Of a stretch of DNA of 14,293 nucleotides, positions 7,470 through 14,293 are shown piece by piece. This DNA is from Bacteroidales bacterium (GTDB lineage: Bacteria > Bacteroidota > Bacteroidia > Bacteroidales > Bacteroidaceae). The DNA lies in contig SFPF01000034.1 in NCBI GenBank assembly GCA_004552155.1, forward strand, positions 1 to 14,293. Reading direction: 5' to 3'. Within the stretch, counting starts at the first letter, position 1, and every line of letters starts with the position of its first letter. Both the position numbers and the translations under genes were made by a program. The notes under the pieces were generated by a model. The model saw only the letters and a program-made list of their open reading frames with translations, had not been told where the DNA came from and made no database searches.

Positions 7470-10378
7470 ATGATGAAACGTATTTTTTACCATTCCATTC
7501 TCTCCCTTTTCTTGCTGGTTATGTTTTGCATAACCGGGGGGGTAATTTGGCGAAGGCGCAAGATTTAAAATCGGTAACGCTTGATTTTGAAGGATCAGGT
7601 ACTTTCCCGTACAACGCAGATTGGACAATTACCAATTTGAGCGTTTATTCGAGTTTGAACCATACTACAAGCGGTAGTAACTCGGCAAATACGAGCGGCA
7701 AGGAATCTGCGGTTGCAGAATATAATAACAAACTTGAGAATATCTCCAAGATTGTTTATTATATTTCTAAAATATCAAAAAATACAAGCACTTCTTCTTA
7801 TTTTTTAGTTGAAACATCAACAAATGGTTCAGATTGGGTTGACCAGGGTCATTCTCCAACTTTCGACAAGATTACACAAAATGAATGGACCGAAGTTATC
7901 GTAGACCTGTCAACTCCTGTGACAGGTTACGTGAGAGTTAGTTATACAGGTTCAACGGCTGTACGTTTGATTGACGATATTACAGTTTATTACGGCTCCA
8001 CAGAGTCCACCGGCTCCACAGACCCCGAACTTTCTTATTCTTCCTCTTCTTTTACCATTGCCGCCAACGGTACGCCTACGAAGCAGCCTACGCTTAACAA
8101 CCCCTACGACCTAACCATCAAATATTCTTCCAGCGACGAGTCTGTCGCCACCGTGACGGGCGAGGGCGTTATTGCCTTGGCTGGCGGCACGGGTACTGCC
8201 AAGATTACGGCAACATCGCAGGCAGATGTCACGTATAAGGAAGGCACTGCCACTTATACGCTGACCGTTTTCGGCGCACCTAAAATCACGCCCGAGAGCG
8301 GCGAATACGCTAAATCCGTAGATGTTGCCATCTCCGCAACCGATGCTGCTGCTTTGTGGTATACTACCGATGGCTCTGAACCGACGATAGACAATGCTGC
8401 GGCAACAAAGGTAACTGCGTTCCCCGTAAATCTGAATTTTGGATCAGGAGAGCATACCGTCAAGGCTATTACGGCTTATGACGAAGAAGGTACGATTTTG
8501 TCTAATGTCGAAACGCGTACCTATAATGTTTTGGATGTGGATTACTTCACTGTTGTAAAAGAAAGTCCATTTTCTGATGCAACATCAGGTAAATTAGATG
8601 ATGTTATTTCGTATACTACGAAGCAAGAAAACAGTACAACGCTGCCTGCGCTTAATAATGGCAACATTAGATTATATCAATCCAATACTGGCGGTCACGG
8701 CGGATCTATTACTTTCACTGCGAAAGAGGGCTATGAAATTAAAAGCGTTACGATAGGTACGGCACAGGCAACCTCTTATTCTTATACATTGGATGGAAGC
8801 GCTGAACACTCAGCAAATACACCCTTGGCCGTGAACGCGAAGGCTACGCTTGGCGGCTTGAGTAATCAGTCTGTAACTTTTTATTGCGAGGGTGCTTCAA
8901 AAACTAATCGTTTTGATGTGAACTATATTTCTGTTACTTACGTTCAAAAGGCTGGGGCGGTTGCGACTCCGAGTATTACATTCTCTGAAACGGAAACATG
9001 GGGTGCGCCTATCGATGTTACTATAACCGCAACGGGTGCTTCTTACATTTGGTATACAACAGACGGAACAGACCCAACAGCGGATGGCGCTACACCTATT
9101 AAAAAGGAAGGCGAATCCACTTCGTTTAAACTTTCAGAAACGGGCGAATATACCATTAAGGCCATTGCTCTCAATGATAATGGCGATTATTCCCAACTGG
9201 CAACGGCTACTTGCGTTATCAACAAACCTACCCCAGGTTTGGCAAAGATGAAGTACAAGAAGGTGACTTCTAATGATGATATTGTGGATGGTGGTGTGTA
9301 TATAATAGTGTGCGAAACGAAGAATGTGGCTTTGGAAAGTATAGATACAAGTGGTACTAAAGGTGTTAAGACTGATGTAGAATTGGTAGACAATACATAT
9401 AGTGGTGCGGTTAATGAGAGTTCTACTCCTTATGAAATACAGTTAAATAAGATTGATGAGAACAAATATTCTATTTATTTTATAGGTCAGGAGAAGTATT
9501 TATCTGTCGTCACAAAAGATGATAGTAGGATTACACTAAATCCAGGTGTAAATAACGATTTTGCTCGTTGGAGCATTTCATGTACGGACGGGAATGCAAT
9601 AATTGGTTGTATTGGGTCCACGGGTTACAACATACAATACAATCCATCTGGGTCTATGTTTCGTATGTATAGTAGTGCTCAAACTCCCATTCAGCTTTAC
9701 AAAAAGACCTTCGACCTTTCTGTAAACGCCAATACGGCAGGTTATGCCACGGCATACACCGTTTTTCCGTACGTGATGCCCGCAAGCGCAAACGGCTATA
9801 TCGTGACTGAGACGGCAGAGGGCGAGACGATTAAGGCAAAGCAGAAATATCCTGCCGGCGCAGAAGTGCCCGCCAATGCCCCGCTGCTGATTAAGAACGC
9901 CGAAGCCGGCGTAACGCTCAACCCCGTTGTGCTGGGCAAAACCGTTGAGGCTTATCCTTACGCCGAAGAAAACCTGCTGCACGGCACGCGCCTCGAAAGC
10001 GACGGCGTGACGACGGATGTAGACGGCACGGACAACTATTACTACTATAAACTTTCCTATAAACTCGATGCCGAGAAAAATCCAGTGGCAGGCAGTTACG
10101 GCTTCTATCGCGGCGCGGCCGATGGCGGCGCATTCGAAATTAAGAACACCCTGACGGCTTATCTCGCCCTGCCTAGGAGCAGCGGCCTGGTGAACAACCT
10201 GCGCATCAGCATCGACAACGAAGACGGACCTGCGACGAGCATCCAAACCAACCGCCTCCCCGCAGACAATATGCTGCAGAGCGTCTACACCCTCTCGGGC
10301 GTGCGCGTCAATGCAGCGGGTAACCGCCTGCCTAAAGGCATCTATATCGTGAACGGAAAGAAAGTAGTCATCAAATAA
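7470..10378 (+). CDS. Large multidomain surface protein; signal peptide out of frame at a G7 tract
   Basis: From ATG 7470 the reading is MMKRIFYHSILSLFLLVMFC, a good signal peptide, then ITGG and a stop at 7566-7568. The long frame (to 10378) has no good start of its own; it joins the signal frame if the G-run at 7536-7542 had eight (or five) G, giving a likely cleavage after AKAQ. Domains in order: a beta-rich N-terminal module (7560-8010); a Ser-rich linker and Big-2-like module (8025-8275); a chitobiase/hexosaminidase C-terminal-like module with WYTTDGSEPT (8280-8535); a beta module (8536-8955); a second such module with WYTTDGTDPT (8960-9230); a module of unknown type (9240-9710); and a C-terminal part ending in LSGVRVNAAGNRLPKGIYIV, like Bacteroidales sorting-type or anchoring tails. 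No catalytic domain is seen. An adhesin or glycan-binding role is inferred. Base composition changes sharply between modules. Confidence 0.8.
7536..7542 (+). repeat. Poly-G tract (G7) inside the signal-peptide codons
   Basis: Seven consecutive G follow ATAACC in the signal sequence of the surface protein. With seven, the frame stops shortly afterwards. With eight, the reading is ITGGGNLAKAQ and continues into the 950-codon frame. Homopolymer G tracts are classic slipped-strand switches, and also classic sequencing-error sites. Confidence 0.85.
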
Positions 10379-10396
10379 ACAGAACAACAGAAAACG

Positions 10397-10588
10397 ATGA
10401 ACAAGAAACTATATATCAGCCCCGAACTTAATGTATATCTTTTAGAATCCGAAGGCTTGCTTGCCACCAGCGGTTCGGAAATCGACTCTAAACTTGGCGT
10501 TAAGGGAGACTATACAGATGCCCCCGCTTGCACCAATAAGAAGCAATGGGATGAACTCTCGGGAATGCAAAAAGGCATTTGGGAGTAA
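10397..10588 (+). CDS. Small protein of Bacteroidales type (N-terminal KKLYISPEL, GLLATSGS), function unknown
   Basis: A 63-residue frame starts 18 bases after the surface-protein stop and is probably cotranscribed with it. The first half, MNKKLYISPELNVYLLESEG then LLATSGSEID, has the look of many short Bacteroidales proteins that start K-K-x-Y-I-x-P-x-x-x-V and then L-L-x-x-S-G. The second half (CTNKKQWDELSGMQKGIWE) is variable-looking, with a single Cys and two Trp. There is no clear signal peptide or membrane segment. The split into a conserved leader-like half and a variable half, ending near a Ser-Gly, resembles a peptide precursor, but no modification or export gene is present in the window, so this is only an idea. 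A bidirectional terminator follows 29 bases after the stop. Confidence 0.7.
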   Translation: MNKKLYISPELNVYLLESEGLLATSGSEIDSKLGVKGDYTDAPACTNKKQWDELSGMQKGIWE

Positions 10589-10617
10589 AGTCACCCTCCT
10601 TATCGGACAAATAAACA

Positions 10618-10651
10618 GACCCCCGACCGTGCATGAGCACGGCCGGGGGTC
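10618..10651. terminator. Bidirectional terminator between convergent genes
   Basis: GACCCCCGACCGTGC (10618-10632) and GCACGGCCGGGGGTC (10637-10651) pair with a single mismatch around an ATGA loop. It lies between the small protein (plus) and the sulfotransferase (minus). The flanking T tracts are short on both strands, but the stem is very strong. Confidence 0.85.
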
Positions 10652-10661
10652 AAATTTATAA

Positions 10662-10677
10662 TGGGTTGCGCCCCTAC
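10662..10677 (-). repeat. Partial TAGGGGCG repeat at the end of the sulfotransferase gene
   Basis: On the minus strand the gene end reads AAG-TAG-GGGCGCAACCC. This is the left edge of the palindrome family (TAGGGGCG) joined to GCAACCC, as in the copy at 4908 but lacking the TTAT between. The TAG (10676-10674) is the stop codon of the sulfotransferase. Confidence 0.6.
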
Positions 10678-11780
10678 TTACGGTAGCCCCACTGGTCGAG
10701 GGCAAAGCCCCAGTTCTTTTCCACGAGTTCCACGGTGCGCGGGTCGTAGTTGTACTTGTTCTTCTTATAGCCCTTCTTCGAGGCGACGTATTGGCTGATG
10801 GCCTGTTCCGCCTCGTTCCAGCCCGGGAGTTGCAGCGTCTGGTAGATTTGCTGCGTCATGCCGAGCGCGTCCGCCTCAAAGTCCTCAAACTTCACCTCAA
10901 TCAGGTTGCCCTCGGGAATGAGGTGCTTGTCGGCCTCGTACTTATGGTAAAGCTTGGCGTAAACTTTGAGGATATTCTGCTCCAACTCTTCCTTAGAGAT
11001 GTCCTGCAGGCGGAGCGGCTCGATAGTGTTGGTGAAGAACGAGCGCGTGCTCTCAAACACCGTGTAGGGGTTGCGCATCAAGTAGATGAACTTAGCGTTG
11101 GGGAACATCTTCACCAATTCTGCCACGCGGCCCGTGTGGGGCGGGTTCTTGGAAAGGAACTGCGTGCCGCCCGTGTTCCAAAGCGAGATTTTGATGAGTT
11201 TCGTGAACGTTTCCTCCCACACTTTCAGTTCTGCAGGGTCGATGTTCTCAAACAGCATGTACTTGTCGCAGTATTCCAACTGGTGCTTCGGGTAGAACCA
11301 AAAGTTGTAGTACGTGTAGGGCATCATGTTGGAGAGGGCGAACTCCTCCTCCTGCGGCAGGTCGACCGCGAGGTCCATATTGTCGGTCGGGCGCTTGTCG
11401 GGCATGAGCCACGACATGTTTTTCTTAAAGAACGATTGCCCGAACATCATGAGGTGGGGGAAGACCGTCTGATAGGTGGTGCAATAGCCGAAATGCTTGT
11501 CGCAAGAGAGCACGTTGTGTACGAAAGTCGTGCCCGAGCGCCAATGTCCGAGGATAAACACCGGCGCATGTTCCAGCGGCTGGTCGGCGAGGAGTTTCTT
11601 GTAGCGGCTGTCCTGAATGGGCGCGAGCGTTGAGAGCAGGCGGCACACGCCCTTGGTGAGGCGGAATTTGCCTTTGCGCGAGTTGTCTACTGTGCGCCCC
11701 TCCGTGAGGTGCTTGAACGTTTGCCAGTCAGCGCCGACGAGCGTGTTGATCGGGAGTTTGTTGAATTCTAAAAGACCCAT
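10674..11780 (-). CDS. PAPS-dependent sulfotransferase family protein
   Basis: The protein (368 residues) should transfer a sulfuryl group from PAPS to a hydroxyl or amine acceptor. The 5'-phosphosulfate loop is at 75-85 (FILGHWRSGTT). The 3'-phosphate-binding strand and helix are FIYLMRNPYTVFES at 231-244, with Arg236 in the expected place, preceded by LSKNPPHTGR (209-218). There is no signal peptide, so it acts in the cytosol. The acceptor cannot be read from the sequence. The N-terminal type and length recall the gut Bacteroides sulfotransferase BT_0416 that sulfonates sterols, and sulfated lipids are also possible; I cannot compare sequences here. It has its own promoter box at 11829-11836, so it need not depend on the gene upstream. 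The stop is the TAG of a repeat. Confidence 0.88.
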   Translation of the reverse strand: MGLLEFNKLPINTLVGADWQTFKHLTEGRTVDNSRKGKFRLTKGVCRLLSTLAPIQDSRYKKLLADQPLEHAPVFILGHWRSGTTFVHNVLSCDKHFGYCTTYQTVFPHLMMFGQSFFKKNMSWLMPDKRPTDNMDLAVDLPQEEEFALSNMMPYTYYNFWFYPKHQLEYCDKYMLFENIDPAELKVWEETFTKLIKISLWNTGGTQFLSKNPPHTGRVAELVKMFPNAKFIYLMRNPYTVFESTRSFFTNTIEPLRLQDISKEELEQNILKVYAKLYHKYEADKHLIPEGNLIEVKFEDFEADALGMTQQIYQTLQLPGWNEAEQAISQYVASKKGYKKNKYNYDPRTVELVEKNWGFALDQWGYRK

Positions 11781-11828
11781 ATAAAATATACGTGTTGTTT
11801 CGGATTAAGAAATAAACTATCTTGGCAG

Positions 11829-11836
11829 CAAAGTTA
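11829..11836 (-). promoter_or_regulatory. Bacteroidetes -7 box for the sulfotransferase gene
   Basis: On the minus strand TAACTTTG (11836 to 11829) fits TAnnTTTG and equals the box at 7412-7419. It is 48 bases before the ATG. I see no clear -33 TTTG. Confidence 0.55.
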
Positions 11837-11877
11837 CGATTTTTTTGGGAGACTCATACTTTTTGCGCCCACGAGTC

Positions 11878-12160
11878 GGGGCGTATTGCATACGCCCGCC
11901 GTGTGCGCCGAAAAGGGAAAATTCAAGAAGACAACCATTTTCCGGGCGTTTTGCAAAACGCCCCTACTTTCTTTCGATGAATTTACGATATAGATTTCCT
12001 CCCCTCCCATTTTGCCGCAAGGGTAGGGGCGTTTTGCAAAACGCCCGCCGTGTGGGCCGCATGGGAAAATTCAAGAAGACACCCATTTTCCGGGCGTTTT
12101 GCAAAACGCCCCTACTTCCTTTCAATGAATTTACGATATAGATTTCCTCCCCTCCCATTT
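11878..12160. repeat. Two tandem copies of a REPIN-like palindrome doublet (period 148 bp)
   Basis: Copy A (11878 to about 12012) and copy B (12026 to about 12160) line up at an exact 148-base offset over about 135 bases. Each contains two palindromes facing each other: GGGCGTATTGCATACGCCC (11879-11897) and GGGCGTTTTGCAAAACGCCC (11944-11963) in A; the latter sequence at 12027-12046 and 12092-12111 in B. In both copies the palindromes start 65 bases apart. The outer edges are TAGGGGCG (TCGGGGCG in A) and CGCCCCTA, so each doublet is itself an inverted repeat. The 3' flank (tttacgatatagatttcc and so on) is duplicated too. The block fills most of the 407-base gap between the GH109-like stop and the sulfotransferase start; short frames inside it are not genes. 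Confidence 0.92.
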
Positions 12161-12187
12161 CTTACTTTTTTTGTTGAAGCCATAAGT

Positions 12188-13387
12188 CTAATCATTCGTA
12201 AAATCCGGCACGGGCACGGGGCGGCTGCCGTTCACGGCAGATTGCTCGGAGAGCTCTGCGATGCACGACCATTCTGCGGCGTCGTACACGTCGATGTCCA
12301 GCGGCAGGCCGTAGCGCAGGCAGTGGATAAGGCGGGCGTCCATGGCGTAGTTCATCTCGTTGGGCACGTTGAGGCGGCGACCTTCAAGCCAGCGCAGGGC
12401 GGCATCGCTCGTATAGTGCTCCTCCATCGCGGCGAGCGCATCGCTGCCCGTGAGCAGCGGGCGGCCGTCCAGTTGAATGGTGGGCGTGGGGTATTTGCTC
12501 ACAAATCCCTTAGTGCCGCACACCGTTTGCAGGCGGCTGTAAGGGCGAGGCGTGGTAACGTCCAGCTGCAGCAGGATAGACACGCCGCCCACGGTGCGCA
12601 ACAGCGTGCTGTTCACGCGGCTTTGCAGCCCGTCCTCCCCTGCACCGTGCGAGGTGAGCGACACGAGATAGTCCAGTCTGTCCTCGCGGTGCAGGCGCAG
12701 CAGTTGCCCGATAGGCCCCATGCCGTGCGTAGGGTAGGGGTTGCCGCGGTGGCGGGCGCAGCTGCGCTCCATCCAGTTGCGCACCGTGTCCGTCTTGCTT
12801 TGCGCCGTAAGCCCGAAGCTGTCGCGCAGGTCGTGGATATAGGCTCCCTCGCAGTGCGTAATCGTGCCGAGCAAGCCGGCGTTGCGCATTTGCAGCGTGG
12901 CGAGGGCGAAGGAATCGTAGCAGCAGTTTTCCGTCATAAAGCAATGGCGACGCGTGCGCTCCGCCGTCTCCACCAAGAGGCGGCATTCCTCCACCGTAGT
13001 GGCGGCCGGCACTTCCACCGCCGCGTGCTTGCCCCGAAGCATGGCTTCAACGGCCATCGTGCAGTGCGAAGCCCAGTCCGTACATATATATATAAGGTCT
13101 AATTCCCTCAGTCGGCACATTTCCTGCCAGCCGTCCTTGCCGGCAAACGTCCTGGCTCGGTCGCGGTCGCTGCGTGCCAGGTGTTCGTTGGCTTCGGCAA
13201 GCGCGTCCTCATTGATGTCGGCAATGCAGGTAATGGCGGCTCCGCTGATAAAGGCGTAGCGGTCGAGCGTGCGCATGCCGCGCTGCCCCAGCCCCACCAG
13301 CCCGATGCGCACCAGCGGCACCGGCTCGCAGCGCAAACCGATGACATGGCGTTTGGAAGGCGTTGGGATAAAAGGCGTATTTTCCAT
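12188..13387 (-). CDS. Gfo/Idh/MocA family protein, GH109-like (NAD-dependent glycosidase or sugar oxidoreductase)
   Basis: The protein (399 residues) has an N-terminal Rossmann fold with GLVGLGQRG at 29-37, then KHAAVEVPAA (120-129), MTENCCYD (151-158), GAYIHDLR (181-188) and HRGNPYPTHGMGP (213-225). The last four resemble the family GH109 alpha-N-acetylgalactosaminidases, which use a tightly bound NAD and hydride transfer; the Y-x-x-H pair at 218/221 matches the spacing of catalytic Tyr and His reported there. Unlike the exported, about 440-residue GH109 enzymes, this one has no signal peptide and is shorter, with about 25 residues before the fold. It may therefore be a cytosolic enzyme, with a different substrate possible. 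It precedes the sulfotransferase on the same strand, but 407 bases of repeats lie between. Confidence 0.87.
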   Translation of the reverse strand: MENTPFIPTPSKRHVIGLRCEPVPLVRIGLVGLGQRGMRTLDRYAFISGAAITCIADINEDALAEANEHLARSDRDRARTFAGKDGWQEMCRLRELDLIYICTDWASHCTMAVEAMLRGKHAAVEVPAATTVEECRLLVETAERTRRHCFMTENCCYDSFALATLQMRNAGLLGTITHCEGAYIHDLRDSFGLTAQSKTDTVRNWMERSCARHRGNPYPTHGMGPIGQLLRLHREDRLDYLVSLTSHGAGEDGLQSRVNSTLLRTVGGVSILLQLDVTTPRPYSRLQTVCGTKGFVSKYPTPTIQLDGRPLLTGSDALAAMEEHYTSDAALRWLEGRRLNVPNEMNYAMDARLIHCLRYGLPLDIDVYDAAEWSCIAELSEQSAVNGSRPVPVPDFTND

Positions 13388-13564
13388 AGTTGCTTACTTG
13401 ATAATGCAAATTTGGGCAAAATGCTTCATATTCCATAATAAATTGGCGGAAAAACATCGGTTAAGACTGCTCTTATCCTTATTGCACTGCCAAGAATCAG
13501 GCAGAAAACCCTTCCGCGTCAGATTTTAGGATTGTAAAATTGAAGAGATAGACAAACGAATAAG

Positions 13565-13655
13565 TAGGGGCGTTATGCAAAACGCCCGCCCATTGTGCAA
13601 AAAGGTACAACCAATGCCGGTAACCATTTTCCGGGCTTCTGTATGGGCAAATGTG
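13565..13655 (+). repeat. Degenerate third copy of the REPIN-like doublet
   Basis: TAGGGGCGTTATGCAAAACG followed by CCCGCC opens at 13565; the palindrome core is 13568-13587 with one mismatch. AACCATTTTCCGGGC at 13622-13636 is identical to 11933-11947 in copy A. Its GGGC starts at 13633, again exactly 65 bases after the first core, but the second palindrome has decayed (gggcttctgtatgggc). The gap 13388-13872 otherwise holds an 11-bp tandem repeat, a terminator and the IS end; 13440-13560 shows nothing I can name. Confidence 0.8.
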
Positions 13656-13718
13656 TTGGAGGAAGGGCAAGAAACCTCCCAAATAACTACCCAGATAGGT
13701 CAAGAAAACGGAAAAGAG

Positions 13719-13760
13719 GGGCAAGAAAAGGGCAAGAAAAGGGCAAAAAAAGGGCAAAAA
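13719..13760 (+). repeat. Tandem 11-bp repeat GGGCAAGAAAA (about 4 units)
   Basis: Units start at 13719, 13730, 13741 and 13752; the first two are identical, the third reads GGGCAAAAAAA, and the fourth is cut to GGGCAAAAA. On the minus strand this gives T-rich tracts directly after a hairpin, which would help termination of leftward transcripts. Confidence 0.8.
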
Positions 13761-13796
13761 CTATCAGGCAGTAAATTAAAAATTGCTGCCTGATAG
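13752..13796 (-). terminator. Leftward rho-independent terminator
   Basis: CTATCAGGCAG (13761-13771) and CTGCCTGATAG (13786-13796) form a perfect 11-bp stem with a 14-base loop. Read on the minus strand, it is followed at once by TTTTTGCCCTTTTTTT (13760 downward). It would stop transcription leaving the transposase gene. Confidence 0.75.
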
Positions 13797-14293
13797 TGCG
13801 TGGTTGAAATAAGGTGGGTTCTATAAATTCCCACCGTAAAAATTTAAAATAACGTGAGTTCGATGAATTTATTTAGAACAAAGTAAGCTGATTATCAGTA
13901 GCTCTAACGATATTGATTGTAGGTTTCTTTGGGAAGAAGCAGTAAGCAGCCACTGCTGAAAGTAGGTTTACAGTGAAGTTGTGCAAACTTCGGTGTCTTG
14001 AGTGCTCTATCTGCGCGATGTTCTTCAATTCATCATTTACAGTTTCGATGATTGCCCTCTTGCGCAGGAGAACCTTGTCCGAGACGCTCATCATAGCACC
14101 TTTCATGTTGCTCTTGAGTTTTGTGATGAGCTGTATGCCATCAACGAAGAGTTTCTGGAAGAGATTCTTGCTGATGTATCCCTTGTCAGCGACGAGCTTG
14201 TCAAAGATCTGCTCAATGAAGCGCTTATCCTCCAGAGGCTTCCTGTCATCTACATCCCCTGGTGTCACCATGAAATTCAGCAGCTCTCCCTTT
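13797..14293 (-). mobile_element. Insertion sequence, probably IS982 family, 3' end side (continues past window)
   Basis: The element is inferred from its transposase; the far end is outside the window. The near end lies somewhere in 13797-13860. GGTGGG-11 bases-CCCACC at 13813-13835 and a related motif (GTGAGTTCGATGAATT, 13854-13869) are candidates for terminal sequence, but without the other end no inverted repeat or target duplication can be shown. Confidence 0.6.
13873..14293 (-). CDS. IS982-family transposase, C-terminal part (start outside window)
   Basis: The minus-strand frame is open to the right edge; upstream of the Met at 14271 it still reads KGELLNF, so the visible part is a C-terminal piece of about 139 residues. 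Features: VTPGDVDDRKPL, LVADKGYIS with the second Asp of a DDE catalytic core, QLITKLKSNMKG, and KRAIIETVNDELKN with the catalytic Glu, then IEHSRHRS and YCFFPKKP. This order and wording fit IS982-type transposases common in Bacteroidales. The stop codon TAA is at 13875-13873 and the visible part carries no break, so the copy could be active if the rest is intact. Confidence 0.88.
   Translation of the reverse strand, partial: KGELLNFMVTPGDVDDRKPLEDKRFIEQIFDKLVADKGYISKNLFQKLFVDGIQLITKLKSNMKGAMMSVSDKVLLRKRAIIETVNDELKNIAQIEHSRHRSLHNFTVNLLSAVAAYCFFPKKPTINIVRATDNQLTLF

Noticed and set aside
10791..11633. 280-codon plus-strand frame
   Set aside because: Antisense to the sulfotransferase, whose motifs are clear.
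11964..12158. 64-codon minus-strand frame in the repeat block
   Set aside because: It only translates the palindrome doublets (repeated V-L-Q-N-A words); no independent coding evidence.
11878..12160. CRISPR array from regularly spaced palindromes
   Set aside because: Only four palindromes, alternating in orientation, and the spacers are themselves duplicated; no cas genes in the window.
12050..13102. 350-codon plus-strand frame
   Set aside because: Antisense to the GH109-like gene and begins inside the repeat block; arginine/histidine-rich shadow.
13575..13793. 72-codon Lys/Gly/Gln-rich frame
   Set aside because: Made from the 11-bp tandem repeat and a decayed repeat copy; low complexity with no start context.

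Overview
The window looks like chromosomal DNA of a Bacteroidales bacterium, most likely Prevotella-like. The clues are a Bacteroidetes-type 23S/5S rRNA tail, TAnnTTTG promoter boxes, the dxs-trkA gene pair, an M49 peptidase with a HECLGH motif, a surface protein whose C-terminus resembles the 'KGIYIVNGKK' endings of this order, and an IS982-type transposase. No tool was run; names rest on motif recognition.

Layout. 1-590: end of an rRNA operon (23S 3' part, 5S, terminator). 600-3927: promoter region, then dxs (MEP isoprenoid pathway) overlapping trkA (K+ uptake regulator) by ATGA. Both genes carry short 3' deletions with frameshifts, and the expected partner trkH is not seen. 3953-4213: a nested inverted repeat. 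4258-6988: a lipoprotein with a putative adhesin (GIN) domain that looks cut short, then an exported dipeptidyl-peptidase III-like metallopeptidase followed by a clear terminator. 7022-7469: regulatory-looking DNA with four 21-bp palindromic iterons, three 11-bp repeats and a promoter box. 7470-10588: a large multidomain surface protein whose signal peptide is out of frame because of a G7 tract, followed by a small conserved-looking protein. 10674-13387, minus strand: a GH109-like Gfo/Idh/MocA protein and a PAPS-type sulfotransferase, separated by a block of palindromic repeats. 13388-14293: a degenerate repeat copy, an 11-bp tandem repeat, a leftward terminator, and the 3' part of a transposase that runs off the window.

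Main result. A dispersed palindrome family (core GGGCGTTTTGCAAAACGCCC preceded by TA-G) occurs at least seven times. Intergenic copies form head-to-head doublets with an exact 65-bp offset, like REPINs. Three single copies sit at gene ends so that the TAG at the repeat edge is the in-frame stop codon (GIN lipoprotein, M49 peptidase, sulfotransferase). The second point of interest is the G7 tract in the signal sequence of the surface protein, next to an array of 21-bp palindromes: a candidate phase-variable, regulated surface locus. The deletions in dxs and trkA could be real decay or assembly error, and must be settled with reads.
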